DNA of 64,000 nt, taken from Microbacterium amylolyticum. Its GTDB lineage: Bacteria; Actinomycetota; Actinomycetes; Actinomycetales; Microbacteriaceae. This document shows, one piece after another, positions 47,323 through 57,608 of this stretch (position 1 is the stretch's first letter; each line of letters opens with the position of its first letter). A model generated the notes under the pieces. That model searched no databases, had not been told where the DNA came from, and was given only the letters and a program-made list of their open reading frames with translations. The stretch covers positions 1,240,001 through 1,304,000 of the forward strand of contig NZ_CP049253.1 of NCBI RefSeq assembly GCF_011046975.1. The letters run 5' to 3'. Both the position numbers and the translations under genes were made by a program.

Positions 47323-48432
47323 TCACGCGGGAGGGGCCGCCTGCTTGCGGCGGCTGAGGCGCGTCAAACGCGGCACATCGGCGACAGATCCGGCATCCGC
47401 GGGAACAATGATCTCCTGGGATGCCGCAACGCGGACGCCGTCATGCAGCACCTCCAGCGTCGCATCACCGTCGACGCGCCGTCCGACCAGCGCGAGCGCG
47501 ATGGGCCCCAGCTCGTGGTGGCGGGCCGACGAGGTGATCTGGCCCGCCTCTTTTTCGCCATCGAACACGGTGTCACCGCGCTCGGGGAAGACGTTCTCGG
47601 AGCCGTCGAGGTGCAGCAGGACGAGGCGCCGCGGCGGGTGTCCGAGGTTGTGCACCTTCGCCACCGTCTCCTGCCCGCGATAGCACCCTTTGTTGAGGTG
47701 AACGGCCGTGCGGATCCAGTCGGCCTCGTGCGGAATCGCGCGCTCATCAACCTCGTGTGCCCAGCGCGGACGCCAGGCGGCGATGCGGAGCGCCTCGGTG
47801 GCCAGTGCGCCCGCGATCTCGGCTGTCGCAAGCGCCACAATGCCGTCCGCGTCAACGATCGCCTCGGCCCAGAGATACTCCGCGCCCGGGTGATCCGTTG
47901 CCTGTGCGTACTGCCAGCCGCCTGCCGAAACCTGCGGCCACGGATCGGTCCAGACGAGAGGAAGGTCGCCCGTGTGAACCGACGCGGCGACCAGGCTGTC
48001 GAATACCTCGCCCCCGCGAAAGCCGCCGACAACCGCCAGATCGTCGCGAACGGCCACGGCCACCTGCGAGCGGAAGCGCATCATCGTCAACCACTTCGCC
48101 AGTCCGGGAGCATCGCCCGCGTCGGCGAGGAGCCAGATCGACTCACCGTCTTCGAGGACGGCCGCCGTGTGTTCGATTCGGCCCTGCGGATCAAGAACAA
48201 GCAGTTCTGTGCTGTCGCCCGGCTGCAGTGCGCCGAGCGCCTGCGAGGTGATCGAGTCGAGCCACGTGCGTCGATCTGGCCCCGATACCTCGATCACCGT
48301 GCGGTCGGCGCGCGGAGCAATGGCCGTTCCCGCGATCAGCCGACGCTGTTCAAGAACCGGATTACCGGCGTGCTGGATCACGCCGTCATCGGAGGAGACA
48401 ACGCCGGAACGGGCGCGGAAGACATCAAGCAT
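47323..48432 (-). CDS. ygfZ: Folate-binding YgfZ protein for Fe-S cluster maintenance
   Basis: About 369 residues from ATG 48432, overlapping the upstream stop as TGATG. The GcvT-like fold carries the family motif LNKGCYRGQETVAKV with the conserved Cys. YgfZ (IBA57-type) helps assemble or repair certain [4Fe-4S] proteins with tetrahydrofolate. The link with a nitrobindin-like protein is common in actinobacteria. Confidence 0.92.
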   Translation of the reverse strand: MLDVFRARSGVVSSDDGVIQHAGNPVLEQRRLIAGTAIAPRADRTVIEVSGPDRRTWLDSITSQALGALQPGDSTELLVLDPQGRIEHTAAVLEDGESIWLLADAGDAPGLAKWLTMMRFRSQVAVAVRDDLAVVGGFRGGEVFDSLVAASVHTGDLPLVWTDPWPQVSAGGWQYAQATDHPGAEYLWAEAIVDADGIVALATAEIAGALATEALRIAAWRPRWAHEVDERAIPHEADWIRTAVHLNKGCYRGQETVAKVHNLGHPPRRLVLLHLDGSENVFPERGDTVFDGEKEAGQITSSARHHELGPIALALVGRRVDGDATLEVLHDGVRVAASQEIIVPADAGSVADVPRLTRLSRRKQAAPPA

Positions 48433-49037
48433 CAGGAGACCTTCTCGAGGCGGGCGGAAGCATGTGATCCCAGCTCGCGGCCAAGCGCGGCGATGTCCCA
48501 CGCCCACAGCAGATGGCCATCGACGAGGCCGTACATGCGCGATGCCGCGACATATGGCTGCGACGTCGCGGTACGAACAACGGCGTCGGTCGCCAGATCT
48601 ATGCGCGGTCCTTTCGCCTGACCGAGGTAAAGCTCTTGGACACCGTCCGAATGCGAGAGAACGACCTCGATCGGAAAGGAGCCGTCGGCTGTGCGCAGCC
48701 GCTCGACGTCCTCAGCTGTGCGCTCGGTGGCCGCACGCAACGGCGGCAGAAGACCGGGGCCAGGGGTCGTGTCGTCGGCAGGAACCGCGAGCCGCCAGAA
48801 TCCCGTCTCGGAAACGAGAGGACGCTCGGCCTGGAAGGCCGTCGCGCGCATCACGCCGGTGGCGGAGTAGTTCAAAAAGGATCCGCCGTCATGACTGAAG
48901 CTGACGCGGTGCGTGAACTCACCCGAGTAATGGGTGTCGCCGACGGTGTAGTCGATGACGCCTGTGCCCTCCCAGACGCCAACAAGCCAGGACAGCGGGA
49001 CGAGCTCGGCGGGAATGTCTGCGGGAATCTCGATCAT
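48432..49037 (-). CDS. Nitrobindin-type haem-binding beta-barrel protein
   Basis: A 201-residue protein from ATG 49037 with GGAGGG upstream. The signature GVWEGTG near the N-terminus, with the following beta strands, matches the nitrobindin/THAP4 (DUF1794) family. Members bind ferric haem and convert peroxynitrite to nitrate. The co-translated ygfZ suggests a joint role in protection of Fe-S proteins from oxidative or nitrosative stress. Confidence 0.88.
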   Translation of the reverse strand: MIEIPADIPAELVPLSWLVGVWEGTGVIDYTVGDTHYSGEFTHRVSFSHDGGSFLNYSATGVMRATAFQAERPLVSETGFWRLAVPADDTTPGPGLLPPLRAATERTAEDVERLRTADGSFPIEVVLSHSDGVQELYLGQAKGPRIDLATDAVVRTATSQPYVAASRMYGLVDGHLLWAWDIAALGRELGSHASARLEKVS

Positions 49038-49120
49038 GATCCCTCCAGCGTATCCGCGCGACGCGGGAACAGCGCCGAATCGCTCGACTCTGAGCGGGCG
49101 CTGCTAGCTGAGCGTGACGG

Positions 49121-49255
49121 CTACTTCTGACCGCGGAAGAGGTTCACGAGAACGGTGCCCGAGACAAAGGCGATGGCGAGGCCAGCAAGACCCAGCAGGC
49201 CGATGAAGAACATCTCGAGGGCGAATACGTCCACGTTGGCGAGGAATTCGAGCAT
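49121..49255 (-). CDS. 44-residue membrane protein
   Basis: ATG 49255 to TAG 49121 encodes MLEFLANVDVFALEMFFIGL, then a Gly/Leu-rich helix and SGTVLVNLFRGQK. It is one hydrophobic helix, probably two half-spans, with a basic C-terminus. No clear ribosome site is visible. The coding pattern is consistent (G/C in third positions) and nothing else occupies the gap. Function unknown. Confidence 0.55.
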   Translation of the reverse strand: MLEFLANVDVFALEMFFIGLLGLAGLAIAFVSGTVLVNLFRGQK

Positions 49256-49292
49256 GTCGCCATGCTACGGCACGAGCCGTCCCGGCGGAGAC

Positions 49293-49628
49293 TTATGGAA
49301 AGAGGGAACCCGCCGAGCCGACGGCGGAAAACAGCGTTCCGACAAGCGAAATCATCCCCAGCAGCACGATGCTCCCCAGCGACGCGGTCGCGGTACGAAG
49401 AATGAAGCCATCCGCGCGGCCGATGATCAGTTGAACGACGAACGACACGATGACGCAGATACCGGCCGCAGCGGCGTACCAGGACCAGCGTTCGGATGCT
49501 GGCCCGAACAGGGCGATGAGCAATCCGATCACGAAGGTCACGCCCCACGGCAGAACCAGGCCCTGGCTGGTCGCGATTCGTCCCATCACTCCAACGCGAG
49601 AGTGAGACCGTTGCGTGGCGTCAGCCAT
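49293..49628 (-). CDS. Small membrane protein with three hydrophobic spans
   Basis: A 111-residue protein from ATG 49628 behind a strong GGAGGAGG. The spans lie at about 29-46, 53-73 and 85-105 (VTFVIGLLIALFG, YAAAAGICVIVSFVVQLIIG, SIVLLGMISLVGTLF). A conserved-looking actinobacterial membrane protein without an assigned role. It diverges from glnR. Confidence 0.78.
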   Translation of the reverse strand: MADATQRSHSRVGVMGRIATSQGLVLPWGVTFVIGLLIALFGPASERWSWYAAAAGICVIVSFVVQLIIGRADGFILRTATASLGSIVLLGMISLVGTLFSAVGSAGSLFP

Positions 49629-49784
49629 ACTGCCTCCTCCGGGGCGTGAACTCCGTTCCATTGTGCCTCACGGCACCCTGCAAACTCGGGTAGCCTCTGA
49701 CCTTCGTACAGCACCCTTTCAGAGTTCGCCTATTATGGGCATTCTGCAAGGGCCCAACCCCGGTTGGCCCGGAAGGAAGTTCTC

Positions 49785-50498
49785 GTGGCCCAACTGCTCG
49801 TTCTCAGCTCATCTCACAGCGCCAACCCGGTCCTGCCGGCGCTCGAACTCCTGAGCCACCGCGTGCGCCAGATCCCCGCGGAACCCGCCCAGCTCGTGAA
49901 TGCGCCCAGCGCCGATGTCATCTTCGTCGACGGGCGCGGCGACCTCGTCGGCGCAAAGTCCCTGTGCAAGATCCTCCGCACCACCGGACTCGACTCACCG
50001 CTCATGCTCATCGTGACCGAGGGCGGTCTCACCGCCGTCTCCGCCGACTGGGGAATCGACGATGTCATCCTCGTCGACGCGGGTCCCGCAGAAGTCGATG
50101 CCCGTGTTCGCCTGTTGATCGGCCGCCAGGATGCCGAACCACAGTCGACGCGCGTTCAGACATCGGGTATCTCGATCGACGAATCCTCCTACTCGGCCAA
50201 GGTGCATGGAAAGCCCCTCGACCTCACCTACAAGGAATTCCAGCTTCTGCACTTCTTCGCAACGCACCCGTCCCGCGTTTTCACGCGAGAACAGCTGCTC
50301 AGCGAAGTGTGGGGGTACGACTACTTCGGTGGCACCAGAACGGTGGACGTTCACGTGCGCCGTCTGCGCGCCAAGCTCGGCGATCTCGAACAGCTCATCG
50401 GCACGGTCCGCAATGTCGGATACCGCTTCAACGTGTACGAAGACGATCAGGTGCCGGCACCCCGTTCTCGACCAAAATCACCATCGCAAGCCGATTAG
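49785..50498 (+). CDS. glnR: Nitrogen regulator GlnR (orphan OmpR-type)
   Basis: A 237-residue protein from GTG 49785 with GGAAGG upstream. The receiver lacks the usual acidic pair (SSS instead) but keeps Asp49 (IFVDGRGD), as in GlnR. It shares GlnR stretches [18 protein letters not shown] and [20 protein letters not shown]. There is no partner kinase. It controls nitrogen assimilation genes in actinobacteria. It lies directly upstream of ppk. Confidence 0.9.
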   Translation: MAQLLVLSSSHSANPVLPALELLSHRVRQIPAEPAQLVNAPSADVIFVDGRGDLVGAKSLCKILRTTGLDSPLMLIVTEGGLTAVSADWGIDDVILVDAGPAEVDARVRLLIGRQDAEPQSTRVQTSGISIDESSYSAKVHGKPLDLTYKEFQLLHFFATHPSRVFTREQLLSEVWGYDYFGGTRTVDVHVRRLRAKLGDLEQLIGTVRNVGYRFNVYEDDQVPAPRSRPKSPSQAD

Positions 50499-50593
50499 AG
50501 GGATCCAACGCGAACCAGCCGCCGAGACACAGATGACGCAAGAACGTCTTTTTCGTTCACCTCGTCGTCAATCGGGAGTGGGAGGATGAACGC

Positions 50594-52783
50594 ATGAGTG
50601 AAACTGCCATCGTCGATACGGGCCTCGGTGACGCCGAGGATGACGATTTCGACGACCTCTTTGAGGAAGCGAGTTCGGAACTTCCCGAGCATCGCTACAC
50701 CGACCGCGAACTGAGCTGGCTCCGGTTCAACCAGCGCGTTCTTGAGCTCGCGGAGGACCCAACGGTTCCGCTGCTCGAGCGCACGAACTTCCTCGCCATC
50801 TTCGCGAGCAACCTCGATGAGTTCTTCATGGTGCGCGTGGCAGGGCTCAAGCGCCGCATCGTCACGGGCCTGGCCGTTCCGACCAACATCGGCACGCCCG
50901 CTCAGCGTGTTCTGGAAGCGATCGGCCGCGAGGCACACACGCTGCAGGAGCGCCACGCGCGCGCCTGGGCGGAAGGCGTGCGCCCGGCGCTCGAAGAAGA
51001 GGGCATCACGATCGCCGAATGGTCCGAACTGACCGACTTCGAGCGTGCGAGCCTCTACGAGTACTTCCACGACTACGTCTTCCCCGTGCTGATGCCGTTG
51101 GCCGTTGACCCGGCACACCCCTTCCCCTATATCTCGGGGCTCTCGCTCAACCTGGCCGTTCGCGTTCGCCACTCCCGCACGGGCCGTGAAGAGTTCGCAC
51201 GCATCAAGGTGCCCCCCATGCTCCCCCGCCTCGTGCGGGTGCCGGAGCGCGACACCGATCGCGTGCGTTATCTGCCCCTGGAGTCCCTCATCGCCCAGAA
51301 CCTCTCGGAGCTGTTCCCGGGAATGGAGGTTCTCGACCACCATGCGTTCCGTCTCACGCGCAACGAGGACATGGTGATCGAAGAGGACGAGACCGAGAAC
51401 CTGATCCAGGCTCTCGAACAGGAGTTGCTGCGCCGCCGGTTCGGCCCGCCGATTCGTCTGGAAATCACGGACGACATGGACGACCTGACCCTCGGCCTGC
51501 TGATCGAAGAGCTCGACATCTCGGAGCAGGAGGTCTACCGCCTTCCCGCTCCCCTCGACCAGCGCGCGCTGTTCCAGCTGAGCGAGCTCGACCGTCCCGA
51601 CCTCAAGCACAACAAGCACGTTCCCGTCACGGCCGCGGCCTTCGCTCCCACCGACAGCGATTCGAAGCACGCCCGCGCCGACATTTTCGCGGCGATCCGC
51701 AAGGGTGATGTTCTCGTGCACCACCCGTATGAGTCGTTTGCCACCAGCGTTCAGGCATTCCTCGAGCAGGCAGCCAGCGATCCTCACGTTCTCGCCATTA
51801 AGCAAACCCTGTACCGCACCTCGGGTGATAGCCCGATCGTCAAGTCGCTGATTAAGGCGGCTGAGGCGGGTAAGCAAGTACTGGCACTCGTTGAAGTTAA
51901 GGCCCGGTTCGACGAGGCCAACAACATCGAGTGGGCGCGCATTCTCGAAAAGGCCGGCGTGCACGTTGTGTACGGCATCGTCGGCCTGAAAACGCACTGC
52001 AAGATCGCGTCGGTTGTCCGCGAAGAGAACGGCCGCCTGCGGCACTACACGCACGTCGGAACGGGAAACTACAACCCCAAGACCAGCCGCATCTACGAAG
52101 ACTTCGGCCTCTTCACGTGCGACCCGGTTGTGGGCCGCGATGTGACGCGCCTGTTCAACGAGCTGTCCGGCTATGCCATCGAGAAGAAGTTCTCGCGGCT
52201 ACTGACGGCTCCCCTGCACCTGCGCAAGGGGCTGCTCCGCCTGATCGAGCGCGAGCGGCAGAACGCCCTCGCGGGCAAGCCCGCACGCGTGCGCATCAAG
52301 GTGAACTCGATGGTCGACGAGCAGATCATCGACGCGCTCTACCGGGCGTCCATGGCGGGCGCAAAGGTCGATGTGTGGGTTCGCGGTATTTGCAGCCTCC
52401 GCGTTGATCTTCCTGGTGTCAGCGACAACATCCGTGTTCGTAGTGTGCTTGGCCGCTACCTCGAGCATGCCCGAATCTTCGCCTTCGAAAACGACGGTTC
52501 GCCTGAGGTATTCATCGGCAGCGCAGACATGATGCACCGCAACCTCGACCGTCGCGTTGAGGCTCTTGTGCAGATTACGCGTCCTGCGCAGATCACAGAG
52601 CTGACCGACTACCTCGACCTGGCCATGGACGATGGCACGGCCACGTGGCACCTCGGAGAGAACGGCACCTGGACCCGGCACCGTGTCGACGCCGACGGGA
52701 AACCGCTGGTTGAGCTGCAAGACCAGAGGATGAAGTTCATCCAGCGCCGCCGCAGCCCGCGTCGCACAAGGACCACCACGTGA
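50594..52783 (+). CDS. ppk: Polyphosphate kinase 1
   Basis: A 729-residue enzyme with GGAGG 9 bases before ATG 50594. It makes polyphosphate from ATP. The four domains are recognisable: N-terminal [18 protein letters not shown], the head domain, and two PLD-like catalytic halves with the phospho-His in [20 protein letters not shown] and a later [14 protein letters not shown]. The Nudix-SixA gene overlaps its end. Confidence 0.96.
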   Translation: MSETAIVDTGLGDAEDDDFDDLFEEASSELPEHRYTDRELSWLRFNQRVLELAEDPTVPLLERTNFLAIFASNLDEFFMVRVAGLKRRIVTGLAVPTNIGTPAQRVLEAIGREAHTLQERHARAWAEGVRPALEEEGITIAEWSELTDFERASLYEYFHDYVFPVLMPLAVDPAHPFPYISGLSLNLAVRVRHSRTGREEFARIKVPPMLPRLVRVPERDTDRVRYLPLESLIAQNLSELFPGMEVLDHHAFRLTRNEDMVIEEDETENLIQALEQELLRRRFGPPIRLEITDDMDDLTLGLLIEELDISEQEVYRLPAPLDQRALFQLSELDRPDLKHNKHVPVTAAAFAPTDSDSKHARADIFAAIRKGDVLVHHPYESFATSVQAFLEQAASDPHVLAIKQTLYRTSGDSPIVKSLIKAAEAGKQVLALVEVKARFDEANNIEWARILEKAGVHVVYGIVGLKTHCKIASVVREENGRLRHYTHVGTGNYNPKTSRIYEDFGLFTCDPVVGRDVTRLFNELSGYAIEKKFSRLLTAPLHLRKGLLRLIERERQNALAGKPARVRIKVNSMVDEQIIDALYRASMAGAKVDVWVRGICSLRVDLPGVSDNIRVRSVLGRYLEHARIFAFENDGSPEVFIGSADMMHRNLDRRVEALVQITRPAQITELTDYLDLAMDDGTATWHLGENGTWTRHRVDADGKPLVELQDQRMKFIQRRRSPRRTRTTT

Positions 52784-53760
52784 CCGGAACACTCGTATCG
52801 TCCCTTCCGGATGAGACGACCCGCTCAGCGCGACACGTGTTCGCCGCGGGCGGGGTGGTGTGGCGCTTTGTCGCGGGAGAACTCAGGGTCCTTCTTGTGC
52901 ACCGCACGAAGTACCGCGATTTCTCGTTCCCCAAGGGCAAGGTCGAAGGCACCGAGTCGCTAGCCGAAACGGCCGTGCGAGAGATTCGTGAAGAGACGGG
53001 GATCGCGGGAAACCTCGGTCCGTCACTTGGCACGGTGCAATACCGCCTGCCATCTGGCCGCGACAAGACGGTGCACTATTGGACGGTTGAGGCCAGAGAA
53101 GACGCCGTCCGCATGTCGACGTTCCGGCCGGGGCGCGAGATCGCCGGCATCGAGTGGGCGACGCTGGCCGAGGCTCGTGAGCGCCTCAGCTACCCGGTTG
53201 ACGGGCTCATCCTGGACGAGTTTGAAAAGGTCGTTGCCGCCGGTGGCCTCGGCACCTTCCCCATCGTGCTGATGCGGCATGGGCATGCGGAGTCGGCCTC
53301 GAAGGCCGGAGGAGTCGACGCCGATCGCAAGCTCACCAAGCGTGGTGAGACCCAGGCTGCGGGGGCCGTCGGATCGCTTGTCGCCTTCGGTGTCAAGGGT
53401 ATCCACTCCTCACCGGCGACACGGTGTGTGCAGACCATGACGCCCCTGGCGAAGACGCTCGGCCGCGAAATCCACCGGCACAAGAGCCTCAGCCAGGACA
53501 GGTGGCAGGACGGGCTGACCGACCCGCAACTGATCGTCGGGCAGCGCGTCGCCAAGACGAAGGCGACCATCTTCTGCTCGCACGCACCCGTTCTCCCGCT
53601 GGTGATGGATGCTCTCGTTCTCGCGACCGGAACCGTGCGCACGAGCCACATCGGCGATGCCACACGCCTCGCCACGGCGGGGTTCACCGTTGCGCACATC
53701 AGCCGCACGAATCCAGGATCAGGGATCATCGCGATCGAGTCCCATGCATCACGGGCGTAG
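52780..53760 (+). CDS. Nudix hydrolase fused to a SixA-type phosphohistidine phosphatase
   Basis: A 326-residue protein; GTG 52780 overlaps the ppk stop as GTGA. Residues about 20-150 form a Nudix domain with the box [22 protein letters not shown]. Residues 165-320 form a histidine-phosphatase domain with RHG ([11 protein letters not shown]) and the second His in [10 protein letters not shown]. The arrangement matches mycobacterial MutT1, which cleans 8-oxo-dGTP. Constant linkage to ppk suggests use of, or protection against, polyphosphate-derived products. Confidence 0.92.
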   Translation: MTGTLVSSLPDETTRSARHVFAAGGVVWRFVAGELRVLLVHRTKYRDFSFPKGKVEGTESLAETAVREIREETGIAGNLGPSLGTVQYRLPSGRDKTVHYWTVEAREDAVRMSTFRPGREIAGIEWATLAEARERLSYPVDGLILDEFEKVVAAGGLGTFPIVLMRHGHAESASKAGGVDADRKLTKRGETQAAGAVGSLVAFGVKGIHSSPATRCVQTMTPLAKTLGREIHRHKSLSQDRWQDGLTDPQLIVGQRVAKTKATIFCSHAPVLPLVMDALVLATGTVRTSHIGDATRLATAGFTVAHISRTNPGSGIIAIESHASRA

Positions 53761-53769
53761 GATCAGAAG

Positions 53770-54783
53770 GTGACAAAGGCTCGACTCTTCTCCGGCATGC
53801 AGCCCTCCGCCGATTCTCTCCAGATCGGCAACTACATTGGCGCGCTCATGCAGTGGCGCACGATGCAGGACACCTACGATGCGTTCTTCACCGTCGTTGA
53901 CCTGCATGCCATCACGGTGCCGCAGGATCCGAAGGAGCTGCGGGAGAAGACCCGTCGCACCGCTGCGCAGTACATCGCCGCCGGCATTGAGCCCGCGAAG
54001 TCGACGCTGTATGTGCAGTCGCAGGTTCCGGCGCATGCCGAGCTCGCCTGGATTTTGTCCACCGTCACAGGTTTCGGCGAGGCCAGCCGGATGACGCAGT
54101 TCAAGGACAAGTCGCAGCGCTACGGTGCTGACAAAGCCAGCGTTGCGCTGTTCACGTACCCCGTGCTGATGGCAGCCGACATTCTGCTCTATCAGGCCAA
54201 GGTTGTTCCCGTCGGAGACGACCAGAAGCAGCACGTTGAGCTCACCCGCAACCTCGCGGAGCGCTTCAATGCGCGGTTCGGCCAGACGTTCACGATCCCC
54301 GACCCGGTGATCCAGAAAGACACGGCACGTATCTACGATCTGCAGGAGCCGACATCCAAGATGTCGAAGTCTGCCGAGTCGCAGGCCGGCGTGCTCTATC
54401 TGCTGGACGATATCAACGTGACCGCGAAGAAGATCATGCGCGCCGTCACGGACAGCGATGGCATCGTTCGGTACGACCGCGAAAACAAGCCCGGGGTCTC
54501 AAACCTCCTCACGATCTATGCGGCCCTCACAGGACGGCAGATCGGCGCGATCGAAGATGAGTACGCGGGCCGCGGCTACGGAGACTTCAAAAAGGGCCTG
54601 CGTGACGTGATCGTCGCTGAGTTCGAGCCGGTGCGTGCACGTGCGCTCGAACTTTTGGAAGACCCCGCCGAGCTCGACCGCCTGCTCGGTGCCAACGCCG
54701 CCCGGGCGTCCGAGGTGGCTGAGAAGACGCTCGCGCAGGTGTACGAGCGTGTTGGCCTGCTCCGAGCTCCCGGCCGTGGCTGA
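53770..54783 (+). CDS. trpS: Tryptophanyl-tRNA synthetase
   Basis: A 337-residue class I synthetase from GTG 53770. The HIGH-like segment is PSADSLQIGNYIGAL, and KMSKS is exact (TSKMSKSAES). It charges tRNA-Trp. The ribosome site is weak. The acetyltransferase gene starts 8 bases before its stop. Confidence 0.96.
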   Translation: MTKARLFSGMQPSADSLQIGNYIGALMQWRTMQDTYDAFFTVVDLHAITVPQDPKELREKTRRTAAQYIAAGIEPAKSTLYVQSQVPAHAELAWILSTVTGFGEASRMTQFKDKSQRYGADKASVALFTYPVLMAADILLYQAKVVPVGDDQKQHVELTRNLAERFNARFGQTFTIPDPVIQKDTARIYDLQEPTSKMSKSAESQAGVLYLLDDINVTAKKIMRAVTDSDGIVRYDRENKPGVSNLLTIYAALTGRQIGAIEDEYAGRGYGDFKKGLRDVIVAEFEPVRARALELLEDPAELDRLLGANAARASEVAEKTLAQVYERVGLLRAPGRG

Positions 54784-55339
54784 GCCGGTTACGCTCCGAA
54801 CTGACCGCCTCGTTCTGACCCCGCCGACGTCTGCCGACGCCGACGCCGTCTACGAGGCATGCCAGGATCCGGAGATCCAGAAGTTCACAACAGTTCCCTC
54901 CCCCTACCGCCACGATCACGCGACGGGGTTCATCGCCCTGACGGAAAAGGGCTGGGCCGACGGCACATCCTTCACGTGGGCCTTCCGCGCGGGCGGTGAG
55001 TTCGCTGGCCTGGTCGGGCTGGACGACGTTCGCGACGGCTCAGCAGAGATCGGCTTTTGGGCCGCCCCGTCTGCGCGCGGAAGCGGCTATGTCACCGAAG
55101 CCGCCCGTGCGGCCGTTGACTTCGCGTTCGGGCCTATGCGGCTGTCCAGACTCGAATGGCACGCGGTCGTCGGCAACGAAGCGTCCGCTCGTGTGGCCCA
55201 GAAGCTGGGCTTCCAGCTGGAGGGCACACGGCGCAGCGCCCTCAGCCACGAGTTCGATGGCCGCCACGTGCGATTCGACGGCTGGCTCGCCGGCCTCCTG
55301 AGCACCGATCCGCGCACCGAGGCGACCTGGAGTATCTGA
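54776..55339 (+). CDS. GNAT-family N-acetyltransferase (RimJ/RimL-like)
   Basis: A 187-residue protein from GTG 54776, overlapping trpS. It starts with LRTDRLVLTPPTSADADAVY and has the acetyl-CoA loop SARGSGYVTEAARA and NEASARVAQKLGFQLEGTRR. The family acetylates protein N-termini or small molecules. The trpS coupling is typical of actinobacteria. Substrate unknown. Confidence 0.9.
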   Translation: MAEPVTLRTDRLVLTPPTSADADAVYEACQDPEIQKFTTVPSPYRHDHATGFIALTEKGWADGTSFTWAFRAGGEFAGLVGLDDVRDGSAEIGFWAAPSARGSGYVTEAARAAVDFAFGPMRLSRLEWHAVVGNEASARVAQKLGFQLEGTRRSALSHEFDGRHVRFDGWLAGLLSTDPRTEATWSI

Positions 55340-55354
55340 GCTCGAGTCGTTCCC

Positions 55355-55560
55355 TCAGTACACGGTGGCGCTGTTTTCGGGGTGGATGATGGCCGCTAAA
55401 CGGGTCGGAAACCCCTCGACGCCTGGCCTCGGCGAGGCACGCCTGCGCCGCTTCCGTGGCGTATCCACGACCCTGGGCGTCACGTCGCACGTGGTAACCC
55501 ACCTCGAGAACATCCCGGCCGTTGACCTTCTGCCACGTCAGCCCCGAGCTTCGCCATGTT
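55355..55560 (-). pseudogene. Fragment of a second GNAT acetyltransferase
   Basis: On the minus strand, LTWQKVNGRDVLEVGYHVRR followed by GRGYATEAAQACLAEAR is a clear GNAT acetyl-CoA loop. Then the frame changes and ends AIIHPENSATVY with a stop at 55355. The start and the C-terminal part are missing. Multiple frameshifts. From about 55600 to 55854 I see nothing coding. Confidence 0.75.
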
Positions 55561-55854
55561 GTCGAGGTCGCTCAGCTCCATCTCGCGAAATCGCACGCGT
55601 GCGGTGGGTGGGGAACGCTCCAGTTACGCATCATCCCTCAGGCTATTGCGACCGCCACAAGCGGCGCCATGCGCCGTGCGCTCCCGCGGACATCACCGAG
55701 CCTTCACGCGGAGATGTGCGCTCCAGCGGACCCGCATCCAGCTTTTGATCCGCTGCTGTGCGCATTTCCGCCGCAGCGCACACGATCTCCGCTCGAATGT
55801 CCCGCCAGCACCATCCGAGAGCGGAACGTCCCCGCGACGGGCGAGGAAAAGCGC

Positions 55855-56322
55855 CTACAGCGTGCGAAGAAGAAGGGCCGTGCGCACAGCAGCGTCGGCC
55901 GCCTCGTTCCCCTTGTCCTCTTTCGATCCGGGAAGCCCTGCGCGGTCGATACCCTGCTGTTCGTCGTCCAGCGTGAGCACACCGAAGCCCACGGGCTTTC
56001 CGGTGTCGAGCGCCACACGCGTCAGCCCCTCGGTGGCGGCCGAGGAAACGAAATCGAAGTGAGGCGTTCCGCCGCGAATGATCACGCCGAGCGCCACGAC
56101 CGCATCAGCGCCACCCTCGAGCGCCGCCTTCGCAACGAGGGGAAGCTCAAACGACCCCGGAACCCGCACGAGGCGATAGTCGGCGTTCGCTGCTTCCAGG
56201 TAGCGCTCTGCGCCCGCGATCAGGCCGTTCGAGATCTCGTCGTGCCACGTACCCGCGATGATGACAACGCGCATGCCTGTGGCATCGACGGCATCCTGAA
56301 CCGGTGCTCCGGAACCTGCCAT
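55855..56322 (-). CDS. ribH: 6,7-dimethyl-8-ribityllumazine synthase
   Basis: A 155-residue enzyme. GTWHDEISNGLIAGAERYL and VRVPGSFELPLVAKAALEGG, plus GVIIRGGTPHFDFVSSAATE with the catalytic His, are diagnostic. It is the last gene of the rib operon and follows ribBA by 2 bases. It condenses the ribBA products to lumazine. Confidence 0.96.
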   Translation of the reverse strand: MAGSGAPVQDAVDATGMRVVIIAGTWHDEISNGLIAGAERYLEAANADYRLVRVPGSFELPLVAKAALEGGADAVVALGVIIRGGTPHFDFVSSAATEGLTRVALDTGKPVGFGVLTLDDEQQGIDRAGLPGSKEDKGNEAADAAVRTALLLRTL

Positions 56323-56324
56323 GT

Positions 56325-57608
56325 TTATGCTCCCTCGTTCATCTTTGCGACGGCGGTCTCAAGCTCAGACTCTCCGATGATGTGCCCCATGCGGTCGCGC
56401 TTGGTCTCTAGGTACTGGTGGTTGTTCGGGCCGACGCCGACGATCAGCGGAACCTGGTCAACGATGTCGATACCGAAGCTACGCAGCTGTGCAATTTTGT
56501 CGGAGTTGTTCGTGAGCAACCGGATCTGACTGATACCGAGATCAGCCAGAATCGATGCCGCCGCGGCGTAGTCGCGAGCGTCGGCCGGCAGCCCCAGCTC
56601 GAGATTGGCGTCGAGCGTGTCGAAACCGCGCTCCTGCAGCGCGTAGGCGCGGAGCTTATTGATGAGGCCGATTCCCCGCCCCTCGTGCCCCCGCATGTAG
56701 ATCACCACACCGCCGTGCTCGGCGATTGTGGCGAGAGCTGCATCCAGCTGAGGCCCGCACTCGCACTTCAGCGAGCCGAAGGCCTCGCCCGTGAGGCACT
56801 CGGAGTGCACGCGGACGATGGGGGCGTCGCTGTTCAGCCCACCCGACACGATCGCCAGGTGGTCGGTTCCCGTGACCCTGTCGCGGTATGCCAGGAAGCG
56901 CATATCTCCGTGAGCGGTGGGAATGCGCGTGTCGGCGCGGAGGCTCACGGAGCGGAGCGCATGACTGGAGTCGTCCTGCGGGTCACGCTCACCTAAGTAG
57001 GCGACGAGCTGCTCGATGGTGACAACGGGGATGCCGTCGCGCTGCCCCATCTCGAGCAGGCCCGGAAGACGCATCATGTCGCCGTCCTCCGCAAGCACCT
57101 CGCCAATCACGGCAACAGGGCTCAGACCAGCGAGCCGCATCAGATCAACGCCCGCTTCTGTATGTCCGGCGCGCTCGCGAACGCCGCCGTCCCGAGCGCG
57201 CAGCGGAAGGATGTGGCCCGGACGGATGACACTGGTCGCCGTGGATTCGGGATCGGCGAGCACGTTGAGGGTGCGCGCGCGATCGTGCGCGCTGATTCCC
57301 GTGGTGACGCCGTGCGCGGCGTCCACGGACACCGTGTATGCCGTTCCGCGCATGTCCTCGTTGTTGGCCACCATCGGCGCCAGCTCAAGGCGGTCCGCCC
57401 ACTCCTGTGGCATCGGTGCGCAGAGATAGCCCGATGTGTACCGAACGGTCCAGGCAATCCACTCGGGTGTGGCCAGTTGCGCCGAGAGAATGACGTCGCC
57501 CTCGTTCTCGCGATTTTCGTCATCGGCAACGAGAATGGGTCGGCCCGCGCGCAGCGCGTCAAGTGCCTCGTCGATGGTCGACAGCGGAGGAAGGGTGTCA
57601 GAGGTCAT
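56325..57608 (-). CDS. ribBA: Bifunctional DHBP synthase / GTP cyclohydrolase II
   Basis: A 427-residue protein. The N-terminal RibB part has ADDENRENEGDVI and HTEAGVDLMRLAG. The C-terminal RibA part has the zinc cysteines in RVHSECLTGEAFGSLKCECG and the GTP site HEGRGIGLINKLRAY. It supplies both precursors of riboflavin. Its start overlaps ribE as ATGA. Confidence 0.96.
   Translation of the reverse strand: MTSDTLPPLSTIDEALDALRAGRPILVADDENRENEGDVILSAQLATPEWIAWTVRYTSGYLCAPMPQEWADRLELAPMVANNEDMRGTAYTVSVDAAHGVTTGISAHDRARTLNVLADPESTATSVIRPGHILPLRARDGGVRERAGHTEAGVDLMRLAGLSPVAVIGEVLAEDGDMMRLPGLLEMGQRDGIPVVTIEQLVAYLGERDPQDDSSHALRSVSLRADTRIPTAHGDMRFLAYRDRVTGTDHLAIVSGGLNSDAPIVRVHSECLTGEAFGSLKCECGPQLDAALATIAEHGGVVIYMRGHEGRGIGLINKLRAYALQERGFDTLDANLELGLPADARDYAAAASILADLGISQIRLLTNNSDKIAQLRSFGIDIVDQVPLIVGVGPNNHQYLETKRDRMGHIIGESELETAVAKMNEGA

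Noticed and set aside
50495..52054. A long minus-strand open frame opposite ppk
   Set aside because: Antisense artefact of a high-GC gene; ppk motifs are complete on the other strand.
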